From assembly GCA_965153355.1 (NCBI GenBank), contig OZ231126.1:67456001-67520000 (forward strand): 64,000 bases of DNA, read 5' to 3'. Under the pieces are notes generated by a model that was given only the letters and a program-made list of their open reading frames with translations, made no database searches and was not told the origin of the DNA. The stretch comes from Flaccisagitta enflata. Its lineage: Eukaryota; Chaetognatha; Sagittoidea; Aphragmophora. Position numbers and translations under genes: made by a program. The first letter of the stretch is position 1. Every line of letters begins with the position of its first letter. Shown in pieces: positions 11,160 to 22,958 of the stretch.

Positions 11160-11380
11160 GGTCTGATAGAGCTGGGGATAGGTCTGAAAGAGCTGGTGAT
11201 AGGTCTAATAGGGCTGGGGGTAGGGCTGAAATAGCTGAGGATAGGTCTGAAAGAGCTCGGGATAGGTCTGATTGAGCTCGGGATAGGTGTGATAGAGCTA
11301 GGGATAGGTCTGATAGAGCTAAGGGTAGGTCTGATAGAGCTAGGGATACGTCTGATAGAGCTAGGGATAGGTCTAATAGT
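11160..11380. repeat. GATAGAGCTAGGGATAGGTCT minisatellite
   Basis: About ten imperfect copies of a ~21-bp unit (GGTCTGATAGAGCTGGGGAT type). A fragment of the hairpin-family 5' block, in reverse, follows at 11400-11426. Confidence 0.85.
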
Positions 11381-11598
11381 TATTAACGACCGGCGCACCA
11401 TCTTGGCCCGTGTATCCGGCCTTGTTTTTCATGCGGTTCCCTTTTGTTCTTTCTCACCTCTGCCTTGTTTGAGCAGTCAAACGTCAACTCGAGAAAAATC
11501 ATAAAATTCTCACTCTCACTGTTTTCACGCTTCTGTGTAGAATCCTGAATGAGACCACACAAAACGAACCGAAAATATTTCATTGTCAACTTTTAAGG

Positions 11599-11610
<12 letters not shown>

Positions 11611-11682
<72 letters not shown>
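11611..11682. repeat. (GT)n microsatellite
   Basis: Pure GT run of about 36 units. Confidence 0.95.
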
Positions 11683-11683
<1 letters not shown>

Positions 11684-12224
11684 TTCAAGTTTTCGTTCCA
11701 TCGTCGATCGTCTGTTTATGTTTTAGCGTAATATACAAAGGTCCACATCAGTATTGCGTAATTTACAATATCAATATGCGTTTTCAGTTTCTTGCTTGTG
11801 TCCTTTTTTCGTTTTGATAAAACCAACTCAAGATGTAAGCTGAGCTGCCTATTGAGCTCACAAGCCGCACATGGCTGTGACCCTTTATATAGCTTTAATT
11901 AATCACCACGTCAATGGTTCACACTCAGTAAGACATCTGCTTTATAATTCAGGCGTTGCAGCCAAGTTTTCTCAATCCCGATCCTTCCCAGTCTTCCTTT
12001 CCTTTGCATTTCGCACTTCCGCTCCTTTTTAGTCGCGTGAACGCGACTCTAGAAGCCGCTATGTCGGTCGGTCGGTCGGTCGGTCGGTCGGTCGGTCGGT
12101 CGGTCGGTCGGTCGGTCGGTAACTTTTTTGAAAACAAGGCCTAAATCCTCATTTTAAAGGTACTTTAAGGAACTTTAGGGTACTTTGGGGGACTTTAGGG
12201 TATTATAGGTATCTAAGGGTACTA

Positions 12225-13002
12225 CAGGGTGTCCCAAGTCAGTTGTAACATAAGGAATCGACATATCTCTGCTTCTAAATCCTTAAATCAATTTCAGAAA
12301 AAAGATCTATGAAGATCTAGGTCTGCACTTTTTGTTATACCAAAACTTCAACTTCGAATATTGGATAGTTGGTGGTCAGAAAATATCAAATGAGTGGTGA
12401 TATTTGATGGAAAATTATCTTTTTCATAGCTGTATTCAGAAGTAGCTGGCTTTAACTGTTTGCTATTTTTTGACAAATTGACCTAAAAACCTGGGATTGG
12501 TCTCAAATGAAAGATAATTGTACATAGATTAAGAATCTGCTTTGAAAGCTTGAAGAATTTTAACAATTAATGACTTTTTTGATGATTTTTGTTAATCATT
12601 ATCAAAATCAAAAATGGAAATTTTGAAAAAAATCATTGAAAATCTTACAAAATTTTGGAAAATTGGCAAATTTTTTTGGTGAGCTTAAATCTATGACAAA
12701 TTATCTGCCATTTGAGACCAATCGCAGGGTTTTAGCTCAATTGGTTGAAAAATACCAAGTTGTTAAAGACAGCTACTTCTAAGTACAGCAAAAAGTGGAA
12801 AAAAAAAAAAAAAAGATGGTTAGAAATTACTAGTGAATATCAAAGAAATGTGGTCCCTAAATAAATAGTCCAATTGTCATGAAATTTGCATGCAAAAAGT
12901 GCAGACCAAGATCTTTTTAGATCTTTTTTCAGAAATTGATTTGAGGACCTACAAGCAGAGATATGTCGATTCTTTATGTTACAACTGAGTTGGGACACCC
13001 TG
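12225..13002. mobile_element. Foldback element with TA target duplication (TIR CAGGGTGTCCCAA)
   Basis: Arms of ~370 bp are near-complete inverted copies, with termini CAGGGTGTCCCAAGTCAGTT and its complement. TA sits on both sides (12223-12224, 13003-13004). The interior carries GGTCTCAAATG and TTTTAGCTCAAT pieces of the shared core motif. No transposase frame. It is inserted into the GGTACTTTA array of the larger element. Confidence 0.88.
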
Positions 13003-13111
13003 TATAGGTTACTTATGGTACTTTTGGGTACATTAGGGTACATTAGGTACTTAAGGGTACTCTAGGGTACTTAAGGTACTTAAGGGTCGTTTAGCGCACT
13101 TAGGTACTCAA

Positions 13112-13493
13112 GCAGGCCTGATTTTAGTGATTTTTTTTGACTGAGCTAGTCGGGCTCGCTCCCCACAATTTGACAGAGCCCGAAAGGAAAACCATGAGCC
13201 CGGTAAAATTGTCAGGCCAAATTTTACAATCATATCAGCCTAGATTTGTAATAGCAGCTACTGATTATATGATGTAATGATAAAATGAACACTACAAAGA
13301 TGATTCAATTTGTGAAAGAATTGAAAATCGACTCAAGACTTTTTAAAAATATTTCACTCAATCAACTTGTGCGTTTTGAATTCATCCCATTGAGAGAGAG
13401 CCTGCCGGGCTCAGAGCTTGCAAAACATGAGAGCCCAAGAGCAAAATAGAGAGCCTCGGGCTCGCGGGCTCGCTCTAAAATCAGGCCTTAAGG
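13112..13493. mobile_element. Inverted-repeat element (TIR AGGCCTGATTTTAG)
   Basis: The left end AGGCCTGATTTTAG at 13114 matches the complement of CTAAAATCAGGCCT at 13478. Near both ends are GGGCTCGCTC-type GC-rich blocks (13150, 13460). Inserted in the same array as the foldback element. The target duplication is not clear. Possibly hAT-like, but unproven. Confidence 0.6.
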
Positions 13494-13739
13494 TACCTTT
13501 ACCATTATCGCCTTTACCTTTGTTACCTTTACTTTTATTACCTTAATTACCTTTATTACCTTTATAACCTTTATTACCTTTATTACCTTTATTACCTTTA
13601 TTACCTTTTTTACCTCTATTACCTTAATTACCTTAATTACCATTATTACAACGCGACTAAGGTTTGTTGACCTTTGTCATTCACCTCCTTTCTTTTTCTT
13701 CAGTCTTCTCCTACTGTTTCTATTTCCCACTTTCCATTG

Positions 13740-14005
13740 GCTACGTTATAACCCCTCCCGCCCCCGCCCCCCCCTCGCCCCCCAAAAAAAGAAACCAAAT
13801 TAAAAAAAAAAACATCGATTAATATTTACACAGTACCTCAGTATTTTGCACTCAGATCAAACAATCTTGAACTTGAAATTTATACTTCGATGTCATACTC
13901 ATAGCTCATACGGTAGGGAATAATGGAATAAAATGTGGAATTCACATGTTAACCTCCTATGATGCTTTCACATGTAAAAAAAAAACAGTTTTTTTACATC
14001 AATGG
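13740..14005. other. No gene seen; C-rich then AT-rich spacer
   Basis: A CCCCGCCCCC-type run at 13755-13785 followed by AT-rich sequence and short A and T runs. Confidence 0.5.
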
Positions 14006-14006
14006 A

Positions 14007-14750
14007 TGTCTCTGCTTGGGGTTTATGATTGCCTTCGTTTGGGGTTGTAGTTATATCTAACAAAAATTGTGGCTGTCTTTGCTTGGGGTTTGTGGTTGCC
14101 CTCATTGGGGGTTATGGTTATATCTAACAAAAGTTGTGGCTGTCTTTGCTTGGGGTTTGTGGTTGCCCTCATATGGGGTTGTAGTTATATCTAACATAAG
14201 TTGTGGATGTCTTTGCTTGAGGTTTGTTGTTGCCCTCATTGGGGGTTATGGTTATATCTAACAAAAGTTGTGGCTGTCTTTGCTTGAGGTTTGTGGTTGC
14301 CCTCGTTGGGGGTTGTGTTTATACCTAACAAAAGTTGTGGCTGTCTTCGCTTGAGGTTTGTTGTTGCCCTCGTTGGGGGTTGTAGTTATATCTAACAAAA
14401 ATTGTGGCTGTCTTTGCTTGGGGTTTGTGGTTGCCCTCATTGGGGGTTATGGTTATATCTAACAAAAGTTGTGGCTGTCTTTGCTTGAGGTTTGTGGTTG
14501 CCCTCATATGGGGTTGTAGTTATATCTAACATAAGTTGTGGATGTCTTTGCTTGAGGTTTGTTGTTGCCCTCGTTGGGGGTTGTGGTTATATAGAACAAA
14601 AGTTGTGGATATCTTTGCAAGGGTTTGTTGTTGCCCTCATATGGGGTTGTAATTATATCTAACAAAAGTTGTGGATGTCTTTGCTTGAGGTTTGTTGTTG
14701 CCCTTGTTGGGGGTTGTGGTTATATGTAACAAAAGTTGTGACTGTCTTCG
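14007..14750. repeat. 67-bp minisatellite, about 11 copies
   Basis: Each unit contains GGTTATATCTAACAAAAGTT then GTGGCTGTCTTTGCTTGAGG, then TTTGTGGTTGCCCTC and TTGGGGGTTGT. Units differ at a few positions (CATATGGGG versus CATTGGGGG). Open frames through it are artefacts of the repeat length. Confidence 0.92.
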
Positions 14751-14999
14751 CCATCGGTGGTTGTGGTGAGTGAAGCGCCCTCAAAGACCGCAGAGGAAGT
14801 GAAAAATGGTTGGCAACAAGGGAACAGCGGAATAAAAGAAGATGGATGAAGACGAGGAGGAAGATGACAAAAAGAATTGAAAAAGAAGATCCAGTGAGAA
14901 AAAAAAGGTCACCTGGCATGGGTTGGTTACTGGCATCAGTGCACACAGTGCACACAGTGTGCCAGCCTTTAAGAGACGGTGTTGACTGGACAGCGGTTG

Positions 15000-15035
15000 A
15001 ACATAGAACGTAGAATAGAACATAGAACATAGAAC
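15000..15035. repeat. CATAGAA repeat, first block
   Basis: A few ACATAGA units. The same 7-bp repeat recurs at 15338-15441. Confidence 0.8.
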
Positions 15036-15337
15036 AGAATGTCCGGCGGTCGCATTAAGCTTGGCCTCGATTCTTTCCTGTAAGGGTATGGTTTCTTAAT
15101 AATGTTACCCTCGGATGATTTGTTGAATTTTGGTTATAAAAGTAACAATCATTGCCCTAACTACTTTTGGTAAGCTGTTTGCTTTTGGGTTAGATTGAGA
15201 AGGAATGTTTTTCAGATTTCATTTTGTGGAAAACTAGGAGTGGTGCGCATATTAACTAGTCAGTGAGGGTTCACAAGGCCCTCTTCCATTTATTTCAGTT
15301 TGGGTATAGTGAGGGATATTGTTCCACTTTTCATAGA

Positions 15338-15441
15338 ACAGAACATAGAACAATAGAACATGGAATAGAACATAGAACATAGAAAATAGAACATAGAACA
15401 TAGAACATAGAACATAGAACATAGAACATGGAATAGAACAT
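15338..15441. repeat. CATAGAA (7-bp) minisatellite
   Basis: About fourteen units of AACATAG with GGAAT interruptions. It abuts a foldback element at 15443. Confidence 0.9.
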
Positions 15442-15442
15442 A

Positions 15443-15683
15443 CCCTGCTTTCAATATCGAGAGTTACCAGCAAAACCTTTATTGCGTCTAAAGTATATAT
15501 TATTGGAAATTCAGGTAGGATTTGCCAAAAAGCATATAATCTACCATTTGTTCATGCAAGATTTTAGTCTCAGTTTATGTATTTCTGTAGAAAAAGATCA
15601 AATCATTGAAATCTATGTGGAAAGTCTGGGTTTTCCTTTGAATTTTTAATCGCGTGCACGCGACTCTACAACCCGCTCTGTCC

Positions 15684-15714
<31 letters not shown>

Positions 15715-16188
15715 GGTCGGTCAGTCCGTCGGGCACGCTTAGCTTTTTTTCGCTGCCCCTGCCCACCCGCATGCGACTAAGGTAGCCGTGTATCCGGCCT
15801 TGTTGAAGTTTCAGCAGGTTTCAAATAACAACAACTGTATTTCAGCACCAAAATTCTTAAAGAATGGTGAAAAGCTAAAATGATACAAATTAAGTGTCAA
15901 TTATTGACTATACATGACCTATTTGGTCATTCCAGCTCATGCACAAAGTTTATAAGGGTTCATACATGTAAAATCAATCAATGTTGATTTTTTTTGCAAA
16001 TTTTGCTCAAATTTCATCAAATTTCAAAAAACATGTGGACGATAAACCGCTAGACCCAGCATGATGAAACTTTGCATGAAATAATGGTAAGTTATGGGCT
16101 TTCAGACAAAACCAACCGGATTTTCTAAAAATAAATACTTTAGACGCAATAAAGGTTTTGCTGGTAACACTCGATATTGAAAGCAGGG
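15443..16188. mobile_element. Foldback element (TIR CCCTGCTTTCAATATCGA) with nested hairpin element
   Basis: The left arm begins CCCTGCTTTCAATATCGA, then GTTACCAGCAAAACCTTTAT. Its complement ends the element at 16188. The arms match with divergence over about 120 bp. A tetranucleotide-hairpin element occupies 15648-15806. The target duplication is not obvious (TA on the left, AA on the right). Confidence 0.75.
15648..15806 (-). mobile_element. Tetranucleotide-hairpin element, compact full copy
   Basis: The plus strand reads hairpin ATCGCGTGCACGCGACT, CTACAACCCGCTCTGTCCG, TGTC and GGTC units, a GCCCCTGCCCACCCGC block, and GTAGCCGTGTATCCGGCC then TTGTT. Both ends are present in only ~160 bp, which defines the minimal form of the family. 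Confidence 0.85.
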
Positions 16189-16429
16189 AAGAATAATTTC
16201 ACATCAGCGCGTAGAAAAATTGTCCCTTATCGGATTTTAAAGTAGGGTTGAAAAAAAAGAAGGCCTAGTGATTTGCTCTCAATGCTATGATCGGATCCTT
16301 AGAAGTCTGGAATTTGGTTCTAGTGATATAACTTATAACTACCTTGTGTAAAAGCCTCATAAGCCCCTGTTCGGGATTTTTAACCACCCATTAGGAAGCA
16401 GAAAATTGCATGTCACGTGGGATAGGAAC

Positions 16430-16624
16430 ATGGCCGGATACACGGCTACCCTAGTCGCGTGCGGGTAGGCAGGAGCAGTGCTGGAGAAGGTCACTAGGGC
16501 ATCTGGGCAGAAGCAGTATGCTCAAAAACGCCAAAAAAGTAAAAAGGGGACCAACCGACCAACCAACCAACCGACCAGCTGACCGACACAGCGGGGTGTA
16601 GAGTCGCGTAGCACACGACTAAAA
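16430..16624 (+). mobile_element. Tetranucleotide-hairpin element
   Basis: GGCCGGATACACGGCTACCC, GCGGGTAGGCAGGAGCAGTG, CAAAAACGCCAAAAAAGTAA, ACCAACCG units, then GTAGAGTCGCGTAGCACACG followed by ACTAAAAAG. The hairpin loop is altered. Confidence 0.8.
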
Positions 16625-16812
16625 AGATAAAGAAGTTTTCATTATGTTTCATGGATCAACAATAACTTGGTGACTGCTGCTATGAAAAGAAAAAGAGGTA
16701 AAGGGGGAAAGGTAGGCGGAATTGTCATGGAAAGAACCATTGGGGAAATAAAGCTCGTGGGAAACAAAGAGAGATAAGAAAAATGTCAATGAAATGAAAA
16801 GAAAATATAAAC

Positions 16813-17283
16813 AAGGCCAAGAGATGTCCAATAGATGCGTCCTCTTTAGAGACTTTAGGAGACATGAAGAGACATGAGGAAACAAGAGAAGACATGAGAG
16901 ACATGAGGAGACATGAAGAGATATGAAGAGACATAAGATACTTAGGAGACATAGGAGACATAGGAGACATAAGAGACATAAGAGACATGAGAGACATAAG
17001 AGACATAAGAGAAAAAAAGGGACATAAAAGATATAAGAGACATAAGAGACATAGAAGACATATAGGAGCCATGAGAGACAAAAGAGACAAAAGAGACAAA
17101 AGAGACGAGAGAGACAAAAGAGACAAAAGAGACATAAGAAATATAAGAGACATGAAGAGACATGAAGAGAAGAGAAAAAACCTTAAAAATCGTGTTTTGA
17201 AAGTTTCTTGTGACGAATGGACGTAGGTAGGTAGGTAGGTAGAGACACACCCTCTTATAGAGATCCGAGGACGCATCTAAAAA
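16813..17283 (+). mobile_element. Hairpin element, GATGCG variant, with AGAGACATA array
   Basis: Starts ACAAGGCCAAGAGATGTCC with GATGCGTCCTCTTT and ends TATAGAGATCCGAGGACGCA followed by TCTAAAAAG. As in 6500-6781, 5' GATGCGTCC can pair with 3' GGACGCATC. The interior is an array of AGAGACAT(A/G) units (16850-17165) and a short GGTA run. It shows that the family can carry unrelated tandem arrays between conserved ends. Confidence 0.8.
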
Positions 17284-17684
17284 GATGGGGAATTCTCTGA
17301 GATGAAGTTTATTGATTCCGCTACTCAGGTGGGGCAAAGAAACGTTGAGAAACGATGGAATGAACATGATATACCGAACAACAGCCAATTCTCTTGATCA
17401 CCATCTACTTGCTGGAAATGTATTACAATCATTTATTGTTTTATTCCATGCTGTTGCACTTTTTACATATGTCAAATGATCTTAAAATTCAATATTTTTT
17501 AAAAAAATTTTCACTGAATAAAAGTAATAAGTCTTGGAATCCGGTCTTTCAATCGAAATGGAAATGTTTAAAAGGGAAAACGATATGAGAACGTGGTTAA
17601 CCATCGCGCCGTTCAACAGGCGGGGGGAAGTAAATGGAGAAAAAGACTTCTTTTTTGAAAAATTGACGAGAAAAGAAAAAGAAA

Positions 17685-17745
17685 AAAGAAAAGAAAAGAA
17701 AAGAAAAGAAAAGAAAAGAAAAGAAAAGAAAAGAAAAGAAAAGGA
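17685..17745. repeat. (AAAAG)n microsatellite
   Basis: About twelve pentanucleotide units. Confidence 0.93.
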
Positions 17746-17802
17746 GTGAATTGAAGGAGAAAGGCAATGGAAATGGAGCCGAAGCCATGTGGGGAATTTT
17801 GA

Positions 17803-18500
<698 letters not shown>

Positions 18501-18763
18501 ATCGTGTTTCCATCTGAATTTCTCCTTTGAAACGTTTCCTCAAAAGACTTATTGTGATTTCATGTTGAAGTGAGAAAAATTTTCTAGCGATATTGGTATC
18601 AGGAATATTTTTCATTTTGTTCAGATTTTTAAATGGTACTAGCTCCGTCTGTGTTCCTATTTTTGAGCTCTGAGTGCGTGTCTATAAGTGTGTTTTCGTC
18701 CGTCTGTTTTCTGTATATCTCTTTTTCTGTCCGGTATCTACTTCTCTCAGTCTATCTTTGTCA

Positions 18764-18877
<114 letters not shown>

Positions 18878-19259
18878 TCACGTTCTGCACGTCTTCATTC
18901 ATATCCATCTTCGTCGCGACGTATCCGCTGACACGAACACCAGTCCCGAATATAACACCAATTGATATCTTTCTTTTTATCATCCTTTCTTTCCCTATCG
19001 TATCGTTACCTCAGTTGGTCTTTCTAACAAGTGAGAGAGAGAGAGAGAGAGAGTCAGACAGAGAAAGAGATAAAAACAGAGGAAGAGACAGACTGACACA
19101 TAAACAGACACAAACATTAATACGCAGATATACACAAAGAGACAGACTGACACGTATACAGACACGACGACAAGTACGCTGAAATACACAAAGAGATAGC
19201 GAGCAAGATAGTGAAGAAGGAAAAGGACGAGTGAATGATATACATAGGAAGGAAGGTCT

Positions 19260-19469
19260 TTGGATCCATCTCGCCTTTCAATTTGGTTTCCACGTGAAAA
19301 GTGTGGAAATGAGGAAAGAAATGGAGTTTGGCAGAAGATGTCGTTCCCGATTTCCACTCAGGTGGCGCCAAAAAAAGAAGTCCACTCCGGGCTCAAAAAT
19401 GTTCAGATGGCGCAGTGGAAATGTGCACGTGTGCTTTTTAAACGTATGGATGCGTTCAATGATTCTTGA
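19260..19469 (+). CDS. Possible exon, orientation uncertain
   Basis: The plus frame reads QKMSFPISTQVAPKKEVHSG and QMAQWKCARVLFKRMDAFND before a TGA. A minus frame over 19278-19559 is also open. Sequence complexity is normal but no splice pair is decisive. No family recognised. Confidence 0.25.
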   Translation: MDPSRLSIWFPREKCGNEERNGVWQKMSFPISTQVAPKKEVHSGLKNVQMAQWKCARVLFKRMDAFNDS

Positions 19470-20152
19470 GTGGCTTTTGTCTGTTTCTCTCTCTCCGCAA
19501 ATTCGACGTCTTCGTGCTTTTTGTTTCTTGTTTTCGCCATTTTCTGGATGGGTGCGCATGGTTATCTCGCATTACCAGATAATTTGCTATTTTAACTAAT
19601 TTTAGATTTACGTGAATGACACATATATTTTCGTTTTTTATTTGGATTTTTATATCGTTAACGGTCTCATTCATGGGTGTGATTGTTATATTTAAAATTG
19701 ATGTCGCGTCTTAAATGAAATGTGTGATTTTTTGATGATTTTTGATTTTCTCCTTGGAATTTCAAGTCTTTCATAAGTCTCTCATCCTTTCTTTCCAGAG
19801 ACATATGAACGGACTTTGACTTGAGTGACGATCGACAACGTTGGTGGGAAACCAAGGAAAGTGGGCCGAATGTGAATTCTTATTTTTGCATTTTTAGAAT
19901 TTGTGTTGTCATCGGGATGTTTTTATTTCCATTGCTTTATTTTTATCTATCTATCCGATCAACTAATTTTTGTGATGATATGGGTGAAACTACGGACATG
20001 TGGGCCAATTTCCAAAAAACAAGTCTACTGCTGAATAACGCTCTGGTGGCACCAAACAATCACCGCAAATCTTTAAAAAAAAGTAGTCCATTGTAGGCTA
20101 AATTTTGTTGTGGTGCATGGTGGCGACTTGTATTAACCGCAAATCCCCCCTC

Positions 20153-20653
20153 TCGGGTGTGTCAATATGCAAAAGTATTTTTGATCAGATCATCGACATC
20201 AGGGATTGTAAAATTTTAGCATTTTTATTTTTTCAAATTTCATTCATCTTCCGTTTTTTTAGCGCAAGAGAAAATTGTCAAAAATATACATTCTATCAGC
20301 ATCTGCATAAAGTTTTGGAGAAAATAAGACCCATAACTTTTACAAAAAAAGATTTGTTATTGTCTCTTTTTACAACTTTTGTGATAAATAAACAACCTTT
20401 ACCTTGTTGCAACTAAAATTAGCACAAAGATATTCATGTGTTCAAATTTGATTAAGTTCATGAGCAATGATACTGATACTAAGCCATCAACACAGCAATA
20501 TACAAATTACCGGCTAAAAAGGGGTTTTGAAAAAAAAGGAAGATGAATGAAGTTTGAAAAAATAAAAACGCTAAAGGTTTTGAAATTAAATACCTAATGC
20601 TATCTGATGTTGATGTTGCCATCAAAAAACCTTTTGCATATTGACACACCCGA
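20153..20653. mobile_element. Foldback element (TIR TCGGGTGTGTCAATATGC)
   Basis: Left TCGGGTGTGTCAATATGCAA is the complement of the right end. The arms continue with TTTGATCAGATCATC and ACATCAGG and pair across most of the length. Fragments recur at 39486 (CTCGGGTGTGTCAAAAAG) and 43688 (TTTGATCAGATCATCAACAT). No transposase frame. Confidence 0.75.
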
Positions 20654-20683
20654 TGGGCCATGGGCCAAAATAGAAAAAAAAAC

Positions 20684-20865
20684 AAGGCTGGATACACGGC
20701 CATCAGTTGCGGACGGGTGGGCAGGGGCGGAAATGCAACTGTCCTCAACTAAAAATGTTCTAAAATGCTCATTTCCTCACTTTTCGACTCGTGTCCACGG
20801 ACTGACCAATGGACCGACCGACGGACCGACAAAGCCTCTTATAGAGTTGCGTGTCCGCAACTAAA
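20684..20865 (+). mobile_element. Tetranucleotide-hairpin element, TTGCG stem variant
   Basis: AACAAGGCTGGATACACGGC, GCGGACGGGTGGGCAGGGGC, GACCGACG units, AAGCCTCTTATAGAG and hairpin TTGCGTGTCCGCAACTAAA. Both stem sides change relative to the GTCGCG form (GTTGCG with CGCAAC), so pairing is kept. Confidence 0.85.
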
Positions 20866-20905
20866 CAAGAAAAGAAAGAAAGCAAATTCCATCTCTGTCA
20901 TACAT

Positions 20906-21652
20906 ATCTTCTTCTTCTTCTTCTTCTTCTTCTTCTTCTTCTTCTTCTTCTTCTTCTTCTTCTTCTTCTTCTTCTTCTTCCTCTTCTCGTTCAACTTCTT
21001 CTTCTTCCTCTTCTTGTTCTTCTACTTCTTCTTCTTCTTCTTCTTCTTCTCCTTCTTCTTCTTCTCCTTCTTCTTCTTCTTCTTCTTCTTCTTCTTTTTC
21101 TTCTTCTTCTTCATCTTCTTCTTGTTCATCATCTTCTTCTTCTTCTTCTTCTTCTTCTTCTTCTTCTTCTTCTTCTTCTTCTTCTTCTTCTTCTTCTTCT
21201 TCTTCTTCTTGTTCATCATCTTCTTCTTCTTCTTCTTCTTCTTCTTCTTCTTCTTCTTCTTCTTCTTCTTCTTCTTCTTCTTCTTCTTCTTCTTCTTCGT
21301 CTCCTTTTCTTCTTCTTCTTCTTCTTTTTCTTCTCCTCCTTCTCCTCCATCTTTTTCTTCTTCTTCTTCTTCTTCTTCTTCTTCTTCTTCTTCTTCTTCT
21401 TCTTCTTCTTCTCCTTCTTCTTCTTCTTCTTCTTCTTCTCCCTCTTCTTCTTCTTCTTCTTCTTCTTCTTCTTCTTCTTCTTCTTCTTCTTCTTCTTCTT
21501 CTTCTTCTTCTTCTTCTTCTTCTTCTTCTTCTTCTTCTTCTTCTCCTTCTTCTTCTTCTTCTTCTTCTTCTTCTTCTGTTTCCTCTTCTTCTTCATCTTC
21601 TTCTTCTTCTTCTTCTTCTTCTTCTCCTTCTTCTTCTTCTTCTTCTTCTTCT
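20906..21652. repeat. (CTT)n satellite, ~750 bp
   Basis: Imperfect CTT run with occasional CTC, GTT and CAT. The long poly-Phe, poly-Ser and poly-Leu frames are repeat translations. Confidence 0.97.
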
Positions 21653-21793
21653 CCTTTCCCGCCACTTTGTCTCCTCGATCGACATTCCGGTTAAAATCAC
21701 TTTCCATCCTATTCCAGGCTTCGGGTTGGCCGCGAATTCCCTCGCCAATTTTGCTCTATTCATCTTCTTCCGCTTCCATTCCATTCTTTTCAT
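21590..21793 (-). CDS. Possible exon flowing into the CTT tract
   Basis: The minus frame contains KKMNRAKLAREFAANPKPGI then GWKVILTGMSIEETKWRE before the repeat. Codon and residue variety look protein-like over ~45 residues. The repeat would encode an Arg run in this frame. No splice signal is decisive. Confidence 0.3.
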
Positions 21794-21962
21794 CAGTTAG
21801 AGTTTTCCAAATCTTTTTCAGCTATTCTTTTCTTTTCCTTTCTTTTCCTTTCCTTCCTTCCTTTCCTCCCTCCTCTTTCGATCTTCCCGGTTGTATCCTT
21901 ATCCTATTTCCCTCAATCATTTCCTCTTTTTGCTATCCTTGATATCCTTATTCGCCTTCTTT

Positions 21963-22200
21963 TTAGTCGCGTGCACGCGACTCTTCACCCCACTTTGTCC
22001 GTCGGTCGGTCGGTCGGTCGGTCGGTTGGTTAGTTGGTTAGTTGGTTAGTTGGTTGGTCGGTCTGTCACACTTTTACTTTTTTATCAATTCTATTTCTTT
22101 AAGTCATTTCAAGTCATTTAAGATTACACTAAGTCATTCAAAGTCATTCAAAGTCATTCTAAGTCAACCTGTAAGTCTCGCACTCGACTTCATCATTTTT
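21963..22200 (-). mobile_element. Hairpin-family element with AAGTCATT array (copy 1)
   Basis: Plus strand: TTTTTAGTCGCGTGCACGCG, GGTC/GGTT/AGTT units, GGTCTGTCACACTTTTACTT, TTATCAATTCTATTTC, an array of AAGTCATTC units and CTGTAAGTCTCGCA. A second copy with the same order lies at 61612-61768. Confidence 0.75.
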
Positions 22201-22284
22201 CACCAAGCTTTTGTCTTTAGTCACTGTAAATCTTTTCTCTATGAGATCAAATCAAGAGCAATTGTATTGAAAATCACGCACTGA

Positions 22285-22720
22285 AAATCAGAGAAAAATA
22301 GCTAAAATGCTCAAAATCACTCAACCAGACAATCAGCTATACTCACTGACATGCATTCTTGTATTTACATGCTCCCATCAAAACATTTATTTTTCCCATT
22401 AAAAATCAGAAAAAAAAAGACCAAGCTAAATGAGCTAAGTGAGCTAAAATGCTTAAAAACACCCTCACAGATAAGCAGTTATGCTCACTGATATGCTTTT
22501 TCGTATCTGCTTTCTTAAACATGTATCAAAATATTTATTCATTTATCACATTTTAAACAAAAAAATGAAACTGAGCTAAATGAGCTAAATGAGCTAAAAT
22601 CCTCCAAAAGACCCTCACAGATGAGCAGCTATGCTCATAAACATGTTTTCATGTAATTACATGCTCAAACAAACATAAATACACTCCTTTTTTTTCCTAT
22701 TTAAAATCATAAAAAATAAA
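22285..22720. repeat. ~145-bp tandem unit, three diverged copies
   Basis: Each copy has GAGCTAAAATGCTCAAAA, then ACCCTCACAGATAAGCAG, then TATGCTCACTGACATGC and a TACATGCTC end. The copies begin near 22300, 22440 and 22590 and differ by small indels. Confidence 0.7.
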
Positions 22721-22880
22721 AAAAATTTTGTAAATAAATCTTTAAAAAATCATAGTGCGAATAATATTTGTTGTAGAGCATTCTGCTTGGCGCCAAATAA
22801 AAGAGAATTATCAAATTTACTTACCCTGTCAATTTCATTGGAGGGCTCATTCCACAGTGCTGCCAATCTGTTATTCTGCG
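22715..22880 (+). repeat. Partial copy of the CATAGCTCC dispersed module
   Basis: Matches, with divergence, the module at 32210 and 50275: AAAATCATAGTGCGAATAAT, then AGCATTCTGCTTGGCGCCA and TCAATTTCATTGG. It ends before the foldback at 22959. Confidence 0.55.
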
Positions 22881-22958
22881 CGCATCTAGGGCTTTTTAGG
22901 CCAAAATATGACCATCGCCAATATGACTGCAAAGTTGTCTACGAACAAACATATATCC

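Larger units (their letters stand above)
12028..13665 (-). mobile_element. Long hairpin-family element (copy 2) carrying two nested elements
   Basis: Begins, like copy 1, with TTTTAGTCGCGTGAACGCGA, then AGAAGCCGCTATGTCGGTCG and fifteen GGTC units. GGTACTTTA-type units follow, then ATTACCTTT-type units (13500-13650), ending ACGCGACTAAGGTTTGTT. Its array is interrupted by a TA-flanked foldback element (12225-13002) and a second inverted-repeat element (13112-13493). Without these it would be about 0.47 kb, close to copy 1. Confidence 0.8.

Noticed and set aside
14007-14750. CRISPR-like array of regularly spaced repeats
   Set aside because: The whole 67-bp unit is repeated, so there are no unique spacers.
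20765-21942. Long open frames of poly-Phe, poly-Leu, poly-Ser and poly-Lys
   Set aside because: They are translations of the (CTT)n tract in different frames, with no splice, start or codon support.
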